Shown: positions 11,806-24,984 of the stretch, piece by piece
How positions within the stretch are numbered: position 1 is the stretch's first letter
Layout of the letters: each line of letters starts with the position of its first letter
Assembly (NCBI GenBank): GCA_024803745.1
Contig: JANJXV010000014.1
Span: 4,047,001-4,111,000, forward strand
Direction of reading: 5' to 3'
DNA length: 64,000 nucleotides
From: Megascapheus bottae
Taxonomy: Eukaryota > Chordata > Mammalia > Rodentia > Geomyidae
Program-made: the position numbers and the translations under genes
Notes under the pieces: model-generated
Database searches by the model: none
The model's input: only the letters and a program-made list of their open reading frames with translations
What the model was told of the DNA's origin: nothing

Positions 11806-14800
11806 TAAAATTTAAAAAAGGTGGTTCCAATTTCCAGTCAAGCCAATTGGATCCTTTCTCCTGTGTGTTAAAATATGACAAATGTCTGGAGAATATTTTA
11901 GTCCTCAGGCTTAGTCTTTACCTATCTTTGAAATCCTCTGAGCATTTCTGTTTTACTGAGTTTCCATTTTTGCTGTCTTATGCTTTTTACATGTAATTAA
12001 GAAGCTCAACCAAGATTATCTTCCTGTCAGACCAAGTGGCACAAGAAGGCATGCACTGCCTGCCAAAGAGGGTATTACTGTAGTTTGCCCAAAGTGTCTG
12101 AGGTGATTATGCCTCTGGAGCTAAACAAACGACTTATGTGCCTCTGTCCTTGGTTTTGTCTTAGTTTAACTTTCTGGTATCTTCTTTGGCAACCCTGGGT
12201 GAATGAGCCTCCTCTGCCCTGTAGTGAGCTCAGGCCTGGGTTATTAATCAAAACTATCTGGCTTTCTGTCTCTGCCTGGACAAAGTTATTTTTTGCTATT
12301 TTGCTAAGAGATAGAGGCAAGGAATTAATGAGCAGAAAAATTAGAAGTGTTGAAAATCATGGAGTAATGAAAATGTAAGAAAAATGTATGACAAAAATAA
12401 AGGAATGATTGTCATAACCATCAGAGAGAATGAGATTAGGAACACAGCAGAAAATTAGTGGGAATATATAAGAAATGCACATAAACTAAATAAGGAGGAG
12501 ATCATATAAAAAAATCTGCATTTGTTTCCAGATTGTTTCCTATTTCAATTCAAATAAGATTCTTTTTAATCTCCATTTATGTTCATACCTTCTCTGCCTT
12601 CTCTAAATTTGTTCGCTCCAGTTTTCTTTCCAGCCCACATTCCCATCCCTGTTGGATGTTAAAAGCACTTGGAAACTATTGATAACTATCTACCTATGAG
12701 CTCCAGAGAAGATCATTTTTATCAGAATTTCTGGAAATATAATTCAGCTTTGGTGTCCTGAAGAGCTGTCTGATCAAGTTGGAAGCTACTCATTTCCGGT
12801 TTCTGCTGAGCAGCGCCAGATGAAAGGGCTCCCTCAATATATATTTCTCTTGCCTCAAATTTATGTGGTTATTGTCATTCACATGTCTGTATTTCACTGT
12901 GATCTTGGAAGGGACCCATCCTATGTTCTTCCAAAATCACAACTGTACTCACTTTACCCACTTTCTTGCATGTAAACTTAATTTTATTGTCATGATTCTC
13001 ATGTCAACTTATTCTTTTGCTTCACCTCAAACTCTTTCCAAATATCATTTCATGAAAAATGCTTGATATAAGTTCTATTTCTTCTTTATTTTCATCATTG
13101 GATCTCTTCTTCATTTAGTCTTACAAATTGCTTTGTGGATCAGGTTTCAATTTAAGTATCATACCAACTCTGGTGACCCAGTTCACACGAAGGTCACTGC
13201 ATTTCTCTGGTGACCCATCTTGTAGCTCATTTCAATCTTCACTCAGCCTAATCATTCTGTATTATTTTACAGTGCTACCTAGATTTCTCGATGCTCTACC
13301 ATATCTGTATTATCTTCGATGAAGTTACTCTCTCTGTACCTCATAGCGCTTCCCCCCAGGTTGCAACCGTATTTCAAAGGCCATCTCAAATTTTTATTCC
13401 AAAAGCTCATTTCATAGCATTAACCTCTACCACTATGAACAGTAGTCTCTTGTTTTTCTTGCAATTCATTTAGGGTATTTTAATGCTGCCTTCGAAAAAA
13501 AATTATATCCACTTTTAAAAATAAAACTTTTGAGTACATTTAATAAAGAAATATCAATAGATGTGCAAGAATCATTTGGATAGCAGGAGTAAGGAAGTCT
13601 TAAATGCCAAGGCTGGTTCCTAGATACATGGTGTGAACAAATGACCTTGGCACAGAAGGCAAGACAGAACCAGAGAGATGAAAATCACAGCATTTTGAAC
13701 ATGCTGTGCACAATATGCCAGTATGCCATTTTCACAGGCTCAAAAAAGAGACAATAACATATTTTTATTTGAGTGGAGACCATAGATGTAGGTCTGTTTC
13801 TCTATTCACAGCATTCATAATGAGAAGAGAGGAAGAGAAGCCTGCATTTGAGAACCTGACACAGAACAGGATACTGGTTTACTATGTAGATTTTTCCACA
13901 TAATGAGAAAAATCAAATTCCCTTAAAATATGGTAGCATATTAGCAGATTACAATTGTCACTGTATTTGGCTTGTATACACATAGGACACAGTATATAAA
14001 AGGAAATTAAGTAAATTGAGCAGGAGTCACATTTCATGAATTCCTTATTCTTTCCTCTGCAGCAACTTTTGTCTTGGGGCTCTGCTGGTGACATTTGAAG
14101 TGTTCTATTTCTTCCAGTAGAAGATCAACCACGTATTTGGTCCTCTACTTTAGGATAATTCTAATTCCTAGGGAAAGCATAAGGATGGTAAGTGCCTGAA
14201 ACACTAGATACCTCTTTAAAAAGTGGGTACATATTTGCTAGAGATAACAACGATCATTACAGTAATAAGTACAAAAATGAAGCTATGAAGAATCCAAGTG
14301 ACACTGCATCTCATCTTCCTTTCCACACATGGTCACCTTCAACATGGTCAACAGTATAGTCATCATCATCACCCCTAACACTTTTGGAAAACAGAGTTCA
14401 CCGCAGGAGATGCTCTGAGTGCTTTACTCCTTCTAACAATGTCATTATAAACATACTATGGTTTAGAACAGGTTGGCTAAAGTCATGTAATTATTACCTG
14501 GCAATAACAGCATTATCTGAAGAGATAATCCAACAGCACTTATCACAACTATTCTCTCATGCAACCACCAAAACTTACCCATTGGAAAGCTCTCATAGAA
14601 ACACCTCAACTTAAATGGCTTAATGTCAGGTTCCATTTCCTCAGCAGCTTGTTAACCAAACTCCCAACGAAGGCTGCACTGCATGGGGAGAGCTCTCCTG
14701 CAGAGATCTATTTTTTAATTGAGTCTGGATACTTATCAAGAGTCTGTGTGTTTATTCTCAAAGTATTTCTGCCAGTTGTACATCTTGTTTTAATAATGGG

Positions 14801-14972
14801 ACTTAATTAAGCACTATGTATGTCAATGCTATAGAGGGGTGAAAGAAAGGATGTTGTTTTATGAAAACATAGATGAATATATTTAAACTTTGTAAAGAGA
14901 ATTTACTTAGTCAAATGTTATTGAATGCATGTGAGTAAATTGGTAATAACATTTTGATAACCTCTTTTGGTA

Positions 14973-14974
<2 letters not shown>
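11806..14974. other. Intergenic, no gene recognised
   Basis: No repeat family or protein similarity identified. The overlapping open frames at 12075-12378 on both strands resemble nothing I know. Confidence 0.55.
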
Positions 14975-15025
<51 letters not shown>

Positions 15026-15056
15026 TGTGTCTGTGCGCGCGCGCGTGCGTGGGCAC
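14975..15056. repeat. (GT)n passing into (GC)n
   Basis: Long alternating purine-pyrimidine tract: about 78 bases of GT, then gcgcgcgcgtgcgtgggcac. Confidence 0.95.
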
Positions 15057-15059
15057 GCA

Positions 15060-15140
15060 TGTGCTAGTACCGGGGTTTGAACTCAGGGCCTCTGCTCTTG
15101 CTTAGCTTTTTCCATTCATGTGCTCTATTCCCTCAGCCTA
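15060..15140 (-). repeat. Partial ID-like SINE
   Basis: ctagtaccggggtttgaact and cagggcc, then ctctattccctcagcc: a short reverse monomer. Confidence 0.55.
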
Positions 15141-15559
15141 ATGCCTATTAGTTGTTCAAAGATGTTTCATTGTGTTATTTCCCTATATGTTTAATGTAGA
15201 TGTTTTTAACTGATGTATGGACTTGGTTTTATCATCAGTGATGTCCTATTTATTATCTTTGAAATATATTTTGACTTTTTATATCTTAGTTCAAATCTGA
15301 TATTCTGGTGATCTGTAGTAGTTACAAATAAAATCAGGCTTTGTGACCCTAGTTCTAGTAAAGCTTAGTCATTCTATGCCCTCCTGTCGGCCTCCATGAC
15401 CACAAATATTGCAAAAATCTCCTAAAAACACAGCCTCCACCCTCCTTTGCCAAATATTATTCTCCAGATCCTGAAACAGTAGATTGTGTAGTCTACAACA
15501 CTCCATTTACAATTGTGGTTATGCTTCAAAGGGAAAGAATCTAGTAATTGTTATGCAAA

Positions 15560-15740
15560 GACTATGTACAAGAAATTAAATAACTGACATGAAATTGTCT
15601 CAGCAAACCCTGTGTAATAGACATTACATCCATTTCATGGAGAGGAAGACTAAGGTTCTAAGAAAAGAAGTAATTTCACTGTGCTGCATAGAAAATAAGG
15701 ATTCAAACCCGTTTGTCTAATTCTACAGTCCATAATTGAT
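15560..15740 (+). repeat. MIR element
   Basis: ccctgtgtaatagacattac, ttcatggagaggaagactaa and aggattcaaacccgtttgtc follow the MIR core in order. Confidence 0.7.
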
Positions 15741-17465
15741 CTGATGATTCATGGTGTCATGTCACCTGGCAACAATTACACATTACAGACAAAAAAGTAC
15801 TAAAAATTTGAAACAACCTGCCAGTGTGTGCTTACCTGTAGATATTAGTACATATGTGTTTCTGCAAATTTTCTGCTCCTAATTCTGCTATGCCACAATA
15901 TGTTACATCAAATAAAACAGAATTTCCCTACAAATGTGCATCTGTCATTTTCAAGTATTATGTCACATCAGGCCAGGAGCTCATCTACTATTCTGAGTTC
16001 CATTGGGTGCACTCAATTTCATTTCCAACAGAAGTTGTGTCATGTTCTCATCACCCAGGGCTGACAGTCCATAATCTAACGTGTTTGGATGAGCAGCCCA
16101 TCTATTAACATCTAACAAGTTCTCTTCATCCTTTATGTAGCTCTGTTGAGCTACTGCATAAACAACCAGCTGCTGAGTTTACACTTATGTCCATGTGCAT
16201 AAGACAGGAAGCACAGAATAAATTCTGCCCTTGACCATGTTTTCCAAACCAACAATATTGGTCCAATACATTTGCATTTTTTTTGTTTTAACAAAAGGAA
16301 GAGGAATTTCTGTCTTATTTTTCTAACAGTTTTGATCAGTGAATTCCAGTGAGAATAGGTCTAAATACAAGGTATATCTGTTCTGGCCTTTCTCTAATAT
16401 GATATACATATTCTATTAGTGCCTGAATAATAAAAACAGAATTTAGAAGGGTAAAGTTACAACCCTTTGGGAAGGAAATTGAACTTGTATAATGAAAATG
16501 CTACTGGGCACTTAACTAAAGCAGCTCTGGCAGGAACAATTATAATACAATTTATCACCAGAAAGCACACTAAAATGCAGAATGCATAATTATCTTATCA
16601 GTAAGCTGAGAGCTGTGGCAAAACTCATTTGAATTAAGAATCAAAAATATAACTCTCCTAGAAATTAAAAGATGTCAAACAAACAGTAAAATTCAGAAAA
16701 ATGCTAAAAAGTCTTTCAAAATAGCTATTTAATTCTTTGGGACTGAAGTCTATAACAGTACCAGGGGTTAAAATGTATTGAAAGTTTAGAACCAAAAATG
16801 TATTATTAGAGATAATACATAAGAACCCGAAACAGAATCAAATTTTCCACTCTCTTTTTTCCCCCCATAGGTCTATGTATTAGAAACCATGCTACAAAGA
16901 TAAAATGATTTTCATTTACTGATAGCCTCAAGTGCATCATCCCATCCTACACTGCCTTCTATACACAGTCTTTAGATATTCTTTATTGTAGCTCCAATTT
17001 TGTTCCATTTTGGAGAGAATATGTGTTATGTCTAACCTCTATTTTGCTAGTTAAATGGAATCTCTCCACAGTCACTTCCAGTAAAATGCAATATCTGGTA
17101 GACTTAAATCATACTTTTTCCTTTCAAACAATTTTCACTTGTGCTTTTGCAAAAGAATTGCCATGGGAATTTTCTCTGCATTCTCCAGAGAGTATTTCCT
17201 TGTAAGTGTTCCCACTTCAGAGAGCCTCATGCAGGGCCTTCCACTTCATAGGCCCCATACATGGGATGCAGCCCTGCAGGAAGAGCATAGGAAGTTGTGT
17301 TCCTTCCTCTTGTGCCTCTGAGCTGATAAGTTGGATATAAATTGTCAAAGAAACTAGTCTAAGGAACAAGAAAAATAGCACATGGTACATAAAACCTGAA
17401 AAAGAAGACATTGCCAAGAGATGACCAGTTCTAGGACATTTGTTATTTACTTATTCAGCTATGTG
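15741..17465. other. Intergenic, no gene recognised
   Basis: AT-rich with no recognised repeat or gene. Confidence 0.55.
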
Positions 17466-17469
17466 TGCC

Positions 17470-17556
17470 TTTCTTTCAGCAGTTCTAGGATTTGAACTCA
17501 GTGCCTTGCTCTTCCTGGGCAGATTCTTTACCACATAAGCCACATCTCTAGCCTGG
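17470..17556 (-). repeat. Partial ID-like SINE
   Basis: cagttctaggatttgaactc and ccacataagccacatctcta are a reverse tRNA-type monomer. Confidence 0.6.
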
Positions 17557-18834
17557 GGCAAGTAATGACATCAAGAAGCAGTAATAGACAAAGAGAAAGT
17601 ACATGGGGAATGTATCTTTACTTAACTGTTTTATTTTAAACTGGATATATATATATATGCATGCATATGCTTTGATATAGAATTGAATTTGATATAGAAT
17701 GTGTGAGCCAACACACATTTTTTTTGTTTTAGTTACTTTAAAGTATATAGTGCAAATCGTAACTCTAAACTTTATGACTGTTATCAAGATTCATGTGATA
17801 CCTGATAACTTTTATGCAAACACCTAAGTATGATCAAAACTGAGGCATTTTTTCAAGCTGATGAGCCCATTTTGATCCAGAACACAGTGAATAATATATG
17901 CTAATGAAGTTGATACTGTCCTTCCAAAACGTAGAGCTGCTTCCCTGGTCATTAATGCAAAGCTCAGAAAGGAGACTGAAGCACCCCATTCTTGGTGATC
18001 TGTCCAATCAGTGCTGCTCCATGCTTGAAAATCTGGACATAACCAGGAAATAAAATAACCAAAGAAACAGACAAATAGGAAATAAAAACCAAAGGCTGGC
18101 CTACTGCAATAGCTCAGTATCTGAATGACATACCTTCCACCAAGATCTTGTTTTCCCTTTCTACCTAATTTCCGGATTCTCTTGCTATTGATACCCCAGT
18201 GTTTGCTTCATTTGGTTAGCAAATGCAGGGCCAGCTAGGGAAGTCATACTCTGGTTTCTGTTTCTCAATCTTATGCAAAACTGGAAAGATCTCTTTTTTC
18301 TCTAGTGCTCTTCCTGTTAGAGAAGCAAACCTTTCCAAAATTTTCTCATATTGCAACCCTTAACCTTTAGCAAACAATCATACACATAAATTCACTCCTT
18401 TCTATTGCCCTAGATCCTTCTTGTGAACAAAACTAGGCCCAGTGATTTCCACACCAGTCCCTATCATGGCACTATAAGGCATCTGGCAGGGAAGAAAAGA
18501 GGTCTGGAGAGAAACTCAACTTTCTGAGCTGTGCACTAGTCATTAGGAAGAACATCCTACATCCTGGAAGGACAGAGTCAACTATGACCACAAATGATAT
18601 GACATCCTCTTTCAGAATTACTCATGCGCTGGTATCCAATGTGGCTGAAGACAGTACAAACAGCATCTCCTGAGATCCTGCTAGAAACACTAATCTAGAT
18701 CAACAGTGTCTTCAAAAGGATCTTAACCATATGTGCCTCACCAAGCTTACCCAGAAATTATAATACATACTAAAACTTAGGTACCGACATATTTTTAAAG
18801 AAAATTTACCTCCAACAACATAACTACATAGATA
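17557..18834. other. Intergenic, no gene recognised
   Basis: Contains a short (TA)n near 17645; otherwise unrecognised. Confidence 0.55.
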
Positions 18835-19037
18835 TAAAAATCTATGATGGGCTATATACTCTATAGACATAATATTCTATTGCACATATTAATATATACC
18901 TATGTCATACAAACCCTCAGTTTAATTATGTTCTAAAATCTAAGTGCCAGTGATTGTATGTAGAGATTCCCTTCTTGAATACTTATTTGTCAAACATGAC
19001 ATTTGAAATATGATGTAAAAATTAATGTTAATAAATT
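18835..19037 (-). repeat. Dispersed repeat, copy A of an inverted pair
   Basis: Its reverse complement matches 38700-39085, at roughly 88% by eye over the best 120 bases (shared cactggcacttagattttag). The family is unknown. Copy A lacks the 153-base insertion seen in copy B. Confidence 0.75.
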
Positions 19038-20519
19038 CTTTTTAAAAAATAAAAGGCAGCACTTCAATAAAGCCTTGATGTAATAATTTGTGTGCCAACC
19101 AGTTAATCATTTCTTAAAATCTATGTTATAATTAAGTATATTTAATAAACAAAATAGAGTAGGAAAAATTATTTATGTATAACTTTGTAGAAAAAATTAA
19201 TCCCAGTGGAAGTCTATTTAGATTTGGATTAGACTTGATGTTCTGTGAAATAGCCAAGTTACTACAGCCTATCATAAAAAATATTTACCTTCTTTTATAC
19301 TAAAAGGTGCTAAAAATTCCTAGGAATTGAAATATTACAGTCTCTATATAATGAGAACAAGTGTTCTATCTATCAATCAAGCAATCTATCTATCATCTCT
19401 CTATCAACCTCCCTACCTACTATACATCCATAAATCCATTCTTACACATATATATTCATTTCACTTGTCTATTACATATGAATTTATTTATGTACTATCT
19501 AAATTTATAAGATGAAACTTAATTATTCATCTCAAACATAATATTTTTTTATTTTAATCAGTAAAAAACTTTGATAAAACATTTCAAGTTGTTCAGTAAA
19601 AAAATTAAAATAACTGTTTTCAACCTAAAAAGAGAAAATTTATCATTAGAAAAATGATAACACTTCATATATTTCTCCTTATGAATTCTAATAAACATCT
19701 AGGATGATGATATACCAGAAACACTACACAAACATTTTCAGAAAATAAATGGAAACAGAACAATTTTGAACTCATTTTTGAGGGCCAATGAATCCCTGAA
19801 AGCATCTTGATAGGCATACTACAAAAAAAGAAAGATTTATAGACTAAGATCCCTCAGGAACTCATCTATAAAAAGTTGTAATACAATATTAGTACTTTAA
19901 TCTAGTATTATAGAAAAAGATAATCTATCATTACCAAGTGAGGTTTACTTCAGAAATATTGACAATAGAAAAATCAATTAACCATGCAATTCATGATAAT
20001 AAAATCAATGGGAAATATTACACGTTCCATTTATTGGGTGAAGATAAAGGATTGGAAAAAATTTAGTACTCAGTAATGTCAAAAATTTTCATAAATGTTA
20101 ACAGTAGATGAGAAAATATTAATATTCATCAAAGGAGTATATTAAAAGCTAACAGCTAACTTCCCACTTAATTGTAAAGCATTATGCATAGAGTTCTTAG
20201 TGCTGCCACTAAGTAAGAATTGCAAAAGGATGTGCAAAAATAAATAAAAATCCATCAATGATTAATGAGTCTTCATTCATGCTGTTTCCTGCTTCTGGCT
20301 TCCTATTTTCATCTCCTGTTTTCTATGTCTGTGTGAATGAAACATGGTCTTTCTGTGCAGTATGAGATGGCATGGAAACATGCAGTTAGGGGATGCCTCT
20401 GTGGTTCCAGTTGTGCCTTAGTGTCCCAGTGATGCTTCCCAATATATACCTTAAAACCGAAGAGCTGATGTAGAGAATTGTAGTATTCCCTCCACTTCTC
20501 TATGCTGTCTTGAGCTAGT
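19038..20519. other. Intergenic, no gene recognised
   Basis: AT-rich, with a degenerate TCTA repeat near 19365-19410. Confidence 0.55.
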
Positions 20520-20738
20520 CCCTGCCAGTGGCTCACACTGGTAATTCTAGCTATTCAGAAGACTGGGATCTGAAGATGGTAGTTTGAAGCTAGCCTGGGC
20601 AGAAAAATCTATGGGCTCTATCTTCAATAAAACTAATGAAAAGACAGAAGTAAAGCTGTGGCACAAGTAGTAGAGAGCTAGCTTTGTGCAAAAAAAGCTC
20701 AGAGACAGTGCTCAGGCCCTGAGTTCAAACTCCATAAC

Positions 20739-20741
<3 letters not shown>
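20520..20741 (+). repeat. B1-like/Geo-like dimeric SINE
   Basis: gccagtggctcacactggta at left, ggccctgagttcaaactcca at right. Confidence 0.75.

Positions 20742-20793
<52 letters not shown>
20742..20793. repeat. (CA)26 microsatellite
   Basis: Uninterrupted CA run that replaces the A-tail of the preceding SINE. Confidence 0.95.
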
Positions 20794-20795
<2 letters not shown>

Positions 20796-20899
20796 TAAAT
20801 AATAAAAAATAGAAGATCCTACTAATAGATCCCACTTCCATATTTAAGTTCCTTGAACATTATAATTTCCCAGGAGAAGAAAAATTAAATCTACCTCTA

Positions 20900-21085
20900 T
20901 CCATAATTAGTCATTTAATCACCATCACCATCTTAACATAAGCCCATTTTATAGAAGGGGAGACAGAGTCCAAATGAGAGTAGGCAATGCAATATGTGTT
21001 GTGCTACATAAAGCAGAGCTGTGCTTTGAACCCAGATAGCCAGGCTCCAGATTTTCAACCGCTGAGCATACTACAACTCCTCCCA
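20900..21085 (+). repeat. MIR element
   Basis: cattttatagaaggggagac, gtgctttgaacccagatagc and caggctccag follow MIR order. Confidence 0.7.
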
Positions 21086-22752
21086 TGAAAATTAAAATTA
21101 TCTAATAAATGTCTTCATTGTAAGATTAAAGCCACCCACACTTTATCCTGTTTCCACTATCCAGCACAATGAAGATTTCAGAAAAATAGATGTTGAATGA
21201 ATGAAGTACGGCCGGTGGTATTACTGGTTCACAGACAAGGAAATGGAGACTTTAAAAACCACAGCAATCTGTTTAAAATCATGCAAAAATAACCAGTGCA
21301 TACTATTCTAAATCAAAGTATTTCCTCCTCTCTTTTAGATATTGCTATACAAGAACTGTTTCACAAAACATGAATGAAAAAGTAAGAAAGCAAAGGGGAA
21401 AATTTATCCCTTAAAGGGACTTTGGGTCCTATCCTAATATCTCCTAGTGAAAGAAAACATTAGCATCAGCTGCTGGTGATGCCAGATCCTGAGGTATCTG
21501 ATAAGACCATGATAGGGATGATAGTGAAGGTGATGACTGGAGCAATTATTATTGTCATGAATACTTAGTACTAGAATAAAGAAGACCAAACTTCTAGTCA
21601 TGGGACATGATGGTGTTTACCACAATTACATCATTAATCTTCTGTGTGCAGACTTGATATTGTCAGCAAAAGAAATCTTCTATGTATCCAGGGCAAATGA
21701 AAATTTTACTCTCTCTAGTCAAAATAAAAGTTTACAGTGGCTTGTTTTACTTCTTAATTTTTTTAATTTTAAATTTAACACTGCATGAAATATCCTTGAA
21801 CAGAAAAGAGACTGAAAAAAGTTTAATTCTACAAAGGAGACTGGATCAGAAGATATTAACATAATAAAAAAACAGCAAAGTGGCCAGATTTGATCATATT
21901 CTTTACGGGATCAGAGGTAAAGTGGAAAAATTCATATTTTATAAAGTATAACAATTATCAAGGCAACAATTATCAAGCTACTACAAAAACTAGCATAACA
22001 TATTCATATCCTGAGAAAAATCTTAGAAAAGCATGATCTTAATAATGATATTCTGGGTAGTTCCATCTTATTATCCAATTTTGTTCTCCTTAGTGAAGGA
22101 AATTAAAAAGAAATTGGAAAAGCAGACATTTACTACCTCTCACAGTCAGCTACAGGCACAGCCACAGGACACAGCCACATAAATAAAGGTTTCTCACTGT
22201 CCAGACAGGCAGGTGACTCATTCCCTGGCTGGCTCTGAATTGAATGGTAATTACTGGAAATTTTCACAATTTTCTGCCTCATTTTGTGAATAAAAAGAAA
22301 GCACAAATGTGTGCTTAATGAACAGAAAAAAGATTTGTTTTGCTAGTTTGAGTCACCTAATCTAATGTTTCAATCTTTTTGATCAATGAAAGTCTAAACT
22401 AACTTCCTGTAACTCTTAAAAGTATCCAGAAAAAAGAAATGGAACCAGGAAACTATGTGTGAACAACCTCTGAACAGATGTGGAACTGAAGTATTTAGAA
22501 CACAGGAATTGCTTGTTTCTTGTCCATTCTGTCTCTTCCTCTATACATTCATTCAATAGTTACTGAACCAGGCTAAGCAGACATATGGGCATATTGCGCT
22601 CATATAAGCTCATTTAAGAAAACCAGGGTGCCCTATAGAAATACAGTTCAAGCAATATTGATAGGTTAGGATAGATGCAAGGACTACAACTGATCTTGAA
22701 TTTCATCTCATCTATTAATTCATTTGCAATCCTACATTTTTCTCTATTGCTG
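21086..22752. other. Intergenic, no gene recognised
   Basis: A further MIR-like remnant may lie at 21220-21290; otherwise unrecognised. Confidence 0.5.
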
Positions 22753-22882
22753 CTTCTTCTTCTTCTTCTTCTTCTTCTTCTTCTTCTTCTTCTTCTTCTT
22801 CTTCTTCTTCTTCTTCTTCTTCTTCTTCTTCTGCTCTTCCTCCTCCTTCTCCTCCTTCTCCTCCTCCTCCTTCTTCTTCTTC
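22753..22882. repeat. (CTT)n grading into (CTC/CTT)n
   Basis: About 26 perfect CTT units, then mixed pyrimidine triplets. It produces spurious poly-Leu and poly-Phe open frames. Confidence 0.95.
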
Positions 22883-24424
22883 ACTTTCCCTTTAAGAATT
22901 CATGTTTCCTTACTCAACATTCTGGTAACATGCTTATCTATCTACATTCTAACTGTACATATGACATAGATCACACTGATCTTTCCAAACACTCTTTCTG
23001 AATAAGCATGACTATTTATACTTATTTTCCTGTATTCTTTACCAGCATTTCAACCATTTGCTTTCATGTTATTCTATAATCACAATACTCTGCAGTAATA
23101 GTTTCCAAACTTTTACCTTCTCTTATTGTCTTCTTCTCCTACCTATTGTTCCTGTTTTCTACTTCTTCCTTGCTGTCAATCACTGACTATCACCTCCTAA
23201 GGAAAATAGATGACACCCACTGGATATCTTTCAATTTCTAACCCCCGAATGCATGCTTCCTTTCTGCTCCTTACTCTCTCTTTGCAAACGAGGTGCAAGC
23301 CATCCTCTTTACTATGGGCTCCCTCACACCTGGGCTTTGGAGCCTGTTCTTTCTTTTTCAAGAAATGTTCACAAACACATGCATTTCCTTCATGCAATAC
23401 TTTCTCCAAGCTTTCCTTTAAATCTGAATGTTTTCAATCATTTTTAAGCAATATCACACAAAGAAAAAATGGATTCACTAATTTCCCTGCAGTTTTAATA
23501 AACTGGTCAGAAGGCATTGTGCCTATTTTTCTTATTTTTCAATTAGCTTCCATTAGTTACAGGAGGACATTTCATTATTACATGTTTATAGGTGTTTACA
23601 ATAGATTCTTTTTGCATTCCCACTTTCACTCTTTCTTTATCCCCTTCCCAAAACAACTCCAGTGGGTTTAATTACTTTATTTTCATAGATGCAAACTTTA
23701 ACCATAGTTCTTTATGCATATTTTCTGTCTCTTTTTCATCATCTTTTGATTTCTTCCTATCACTCTAGAACTACTTCTCTTTTTTTTAGTTTTCATCTCA
23801 TTTGATTTCTTTTGATTGATTTATATTAAAACAGGAACATTTTCTTAATTGTGTTATATCAAATTCTCCTTTTCTCTCTTCCCTTTGGGGATATATACTC
23901 AGATTGCATTGCAAGCTATTTCTCTTCTTCTTGCAAGGTGATTATTACTGGCTTTTAGGCTCTTTTCTGCTCATTTACATCTTCACAGAGCTTGACCTCC
24001 AATTCTGTGGCTTTATCTACCATCATGTTTCTATCAGGCATCAATTAGATTTCCCTTGACTGACTCCCTTTTCATTGCTTCTTGGTCAGTGCCATACTTG
24101 GATATGGCCACAAATCTACTTCAAGGTAAATGCTGAAATTGTTTGATTTGGATGTTAAAGGTTAAGTCAAACATTAAAGAATGCTGTACAAAAGTAGAGG
24201 GACTTATTTTAGAAATTGAAAGTAATGAAACAGAGGCACATAAACAAAATGAAAAAAATTCAAAAATATTTTAAAATCAGAAAAATATTGACAATTCAAA
24301 GTTTGATATGAACATACCTTTGAAGGTAGGTTGCATCTGGCTCAGGGAAGAATTTCTCTGTCGTATCAGGAGTCCATTCTCCTATTTATCAGAAAGTAGC
24401 CATCACATGATGGTTTTCAAAATG
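22883..24424. other. Intergenic; weak L1-like segment only
   Basis: 23535-23700 has LINE-1 3'-end flavour but I am not confident. No gene recognised. Confidence 0.45.
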
Positions 24425-24795
24425 GAACATGTGATTTTAAAACAATGGTTTAAGAACTAACCTTTGACTCAGCAATCCCATTCCTGGCATATATCCAATT
24501 GAACACAAACAAGGTAGCAATAAAGCCATCAGCACAACCATGTTCAAAGCAGCTCTATTCACTATAGCCAACATACAGGATCAGAAAGAAGAAAATGTGA
24601 TATAAATTTACAATGGAATTTTACTCTATTTGAAAGAATGATTTTGCATTATTCCTAAGGAAATGGAAAGACACATGAAAACTGTAAAGTGAAGTAAATG
24701 AGACACAGAGAAACAAAAATTTCATGCTTTTCCTTATTTGTGATAAATAGAATGTAACAACAAATTCAATTTTTTTACTTCAAAATATTTATTGT
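24425..24795 (+). mobile_element. LINE-1 ORF2 end / 3' region fragment
   Basis: Sense L1 motifs in order: ctcagcaatcccattcctgg, catatatccaattgaacac, accatgttcaaagcagctct, attcactatagccaacata. Confidence 0.75.
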
Positions 24796-24980
24796 AGGGC
24801 TGGTAACATAGCCTAGTTATAGGGTGTTTGCCTAGCATGCATGAATTCCTCAGTACCACATACTCAGAAAAAGGCAGAAGTGGCAATGTGGTTCAAGTAG
24901 CAGAATGCTAGCCTTGGGCAAAAATGTGTCTGAGGACAGTGCACAGGCCCTGAGTTCAAGGCCCAGGATTGACAAAAAAA
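24796..24980 (+). repeat. ID-like dimeric SINE, left monomer shortened
   Basis: gtgtttgcctagcatgcatg joins directly to aattcctcagtaccacatac, so about 13 bases of the left monomer are lost. Confidence 0.85.
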
Positions 24981-24984
24981 CTTG

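Noticed and set aside
12075..12378. Overlapping open frames on both strands
   Set aside because: No recognisable protein family, splice context or repeat; likely chance.
22675..23001. Open frame of 108 codons, mostly leucine
   Set aside because: It is the CTT microsatellite read in one frame; the next frame gives poly-Phe.
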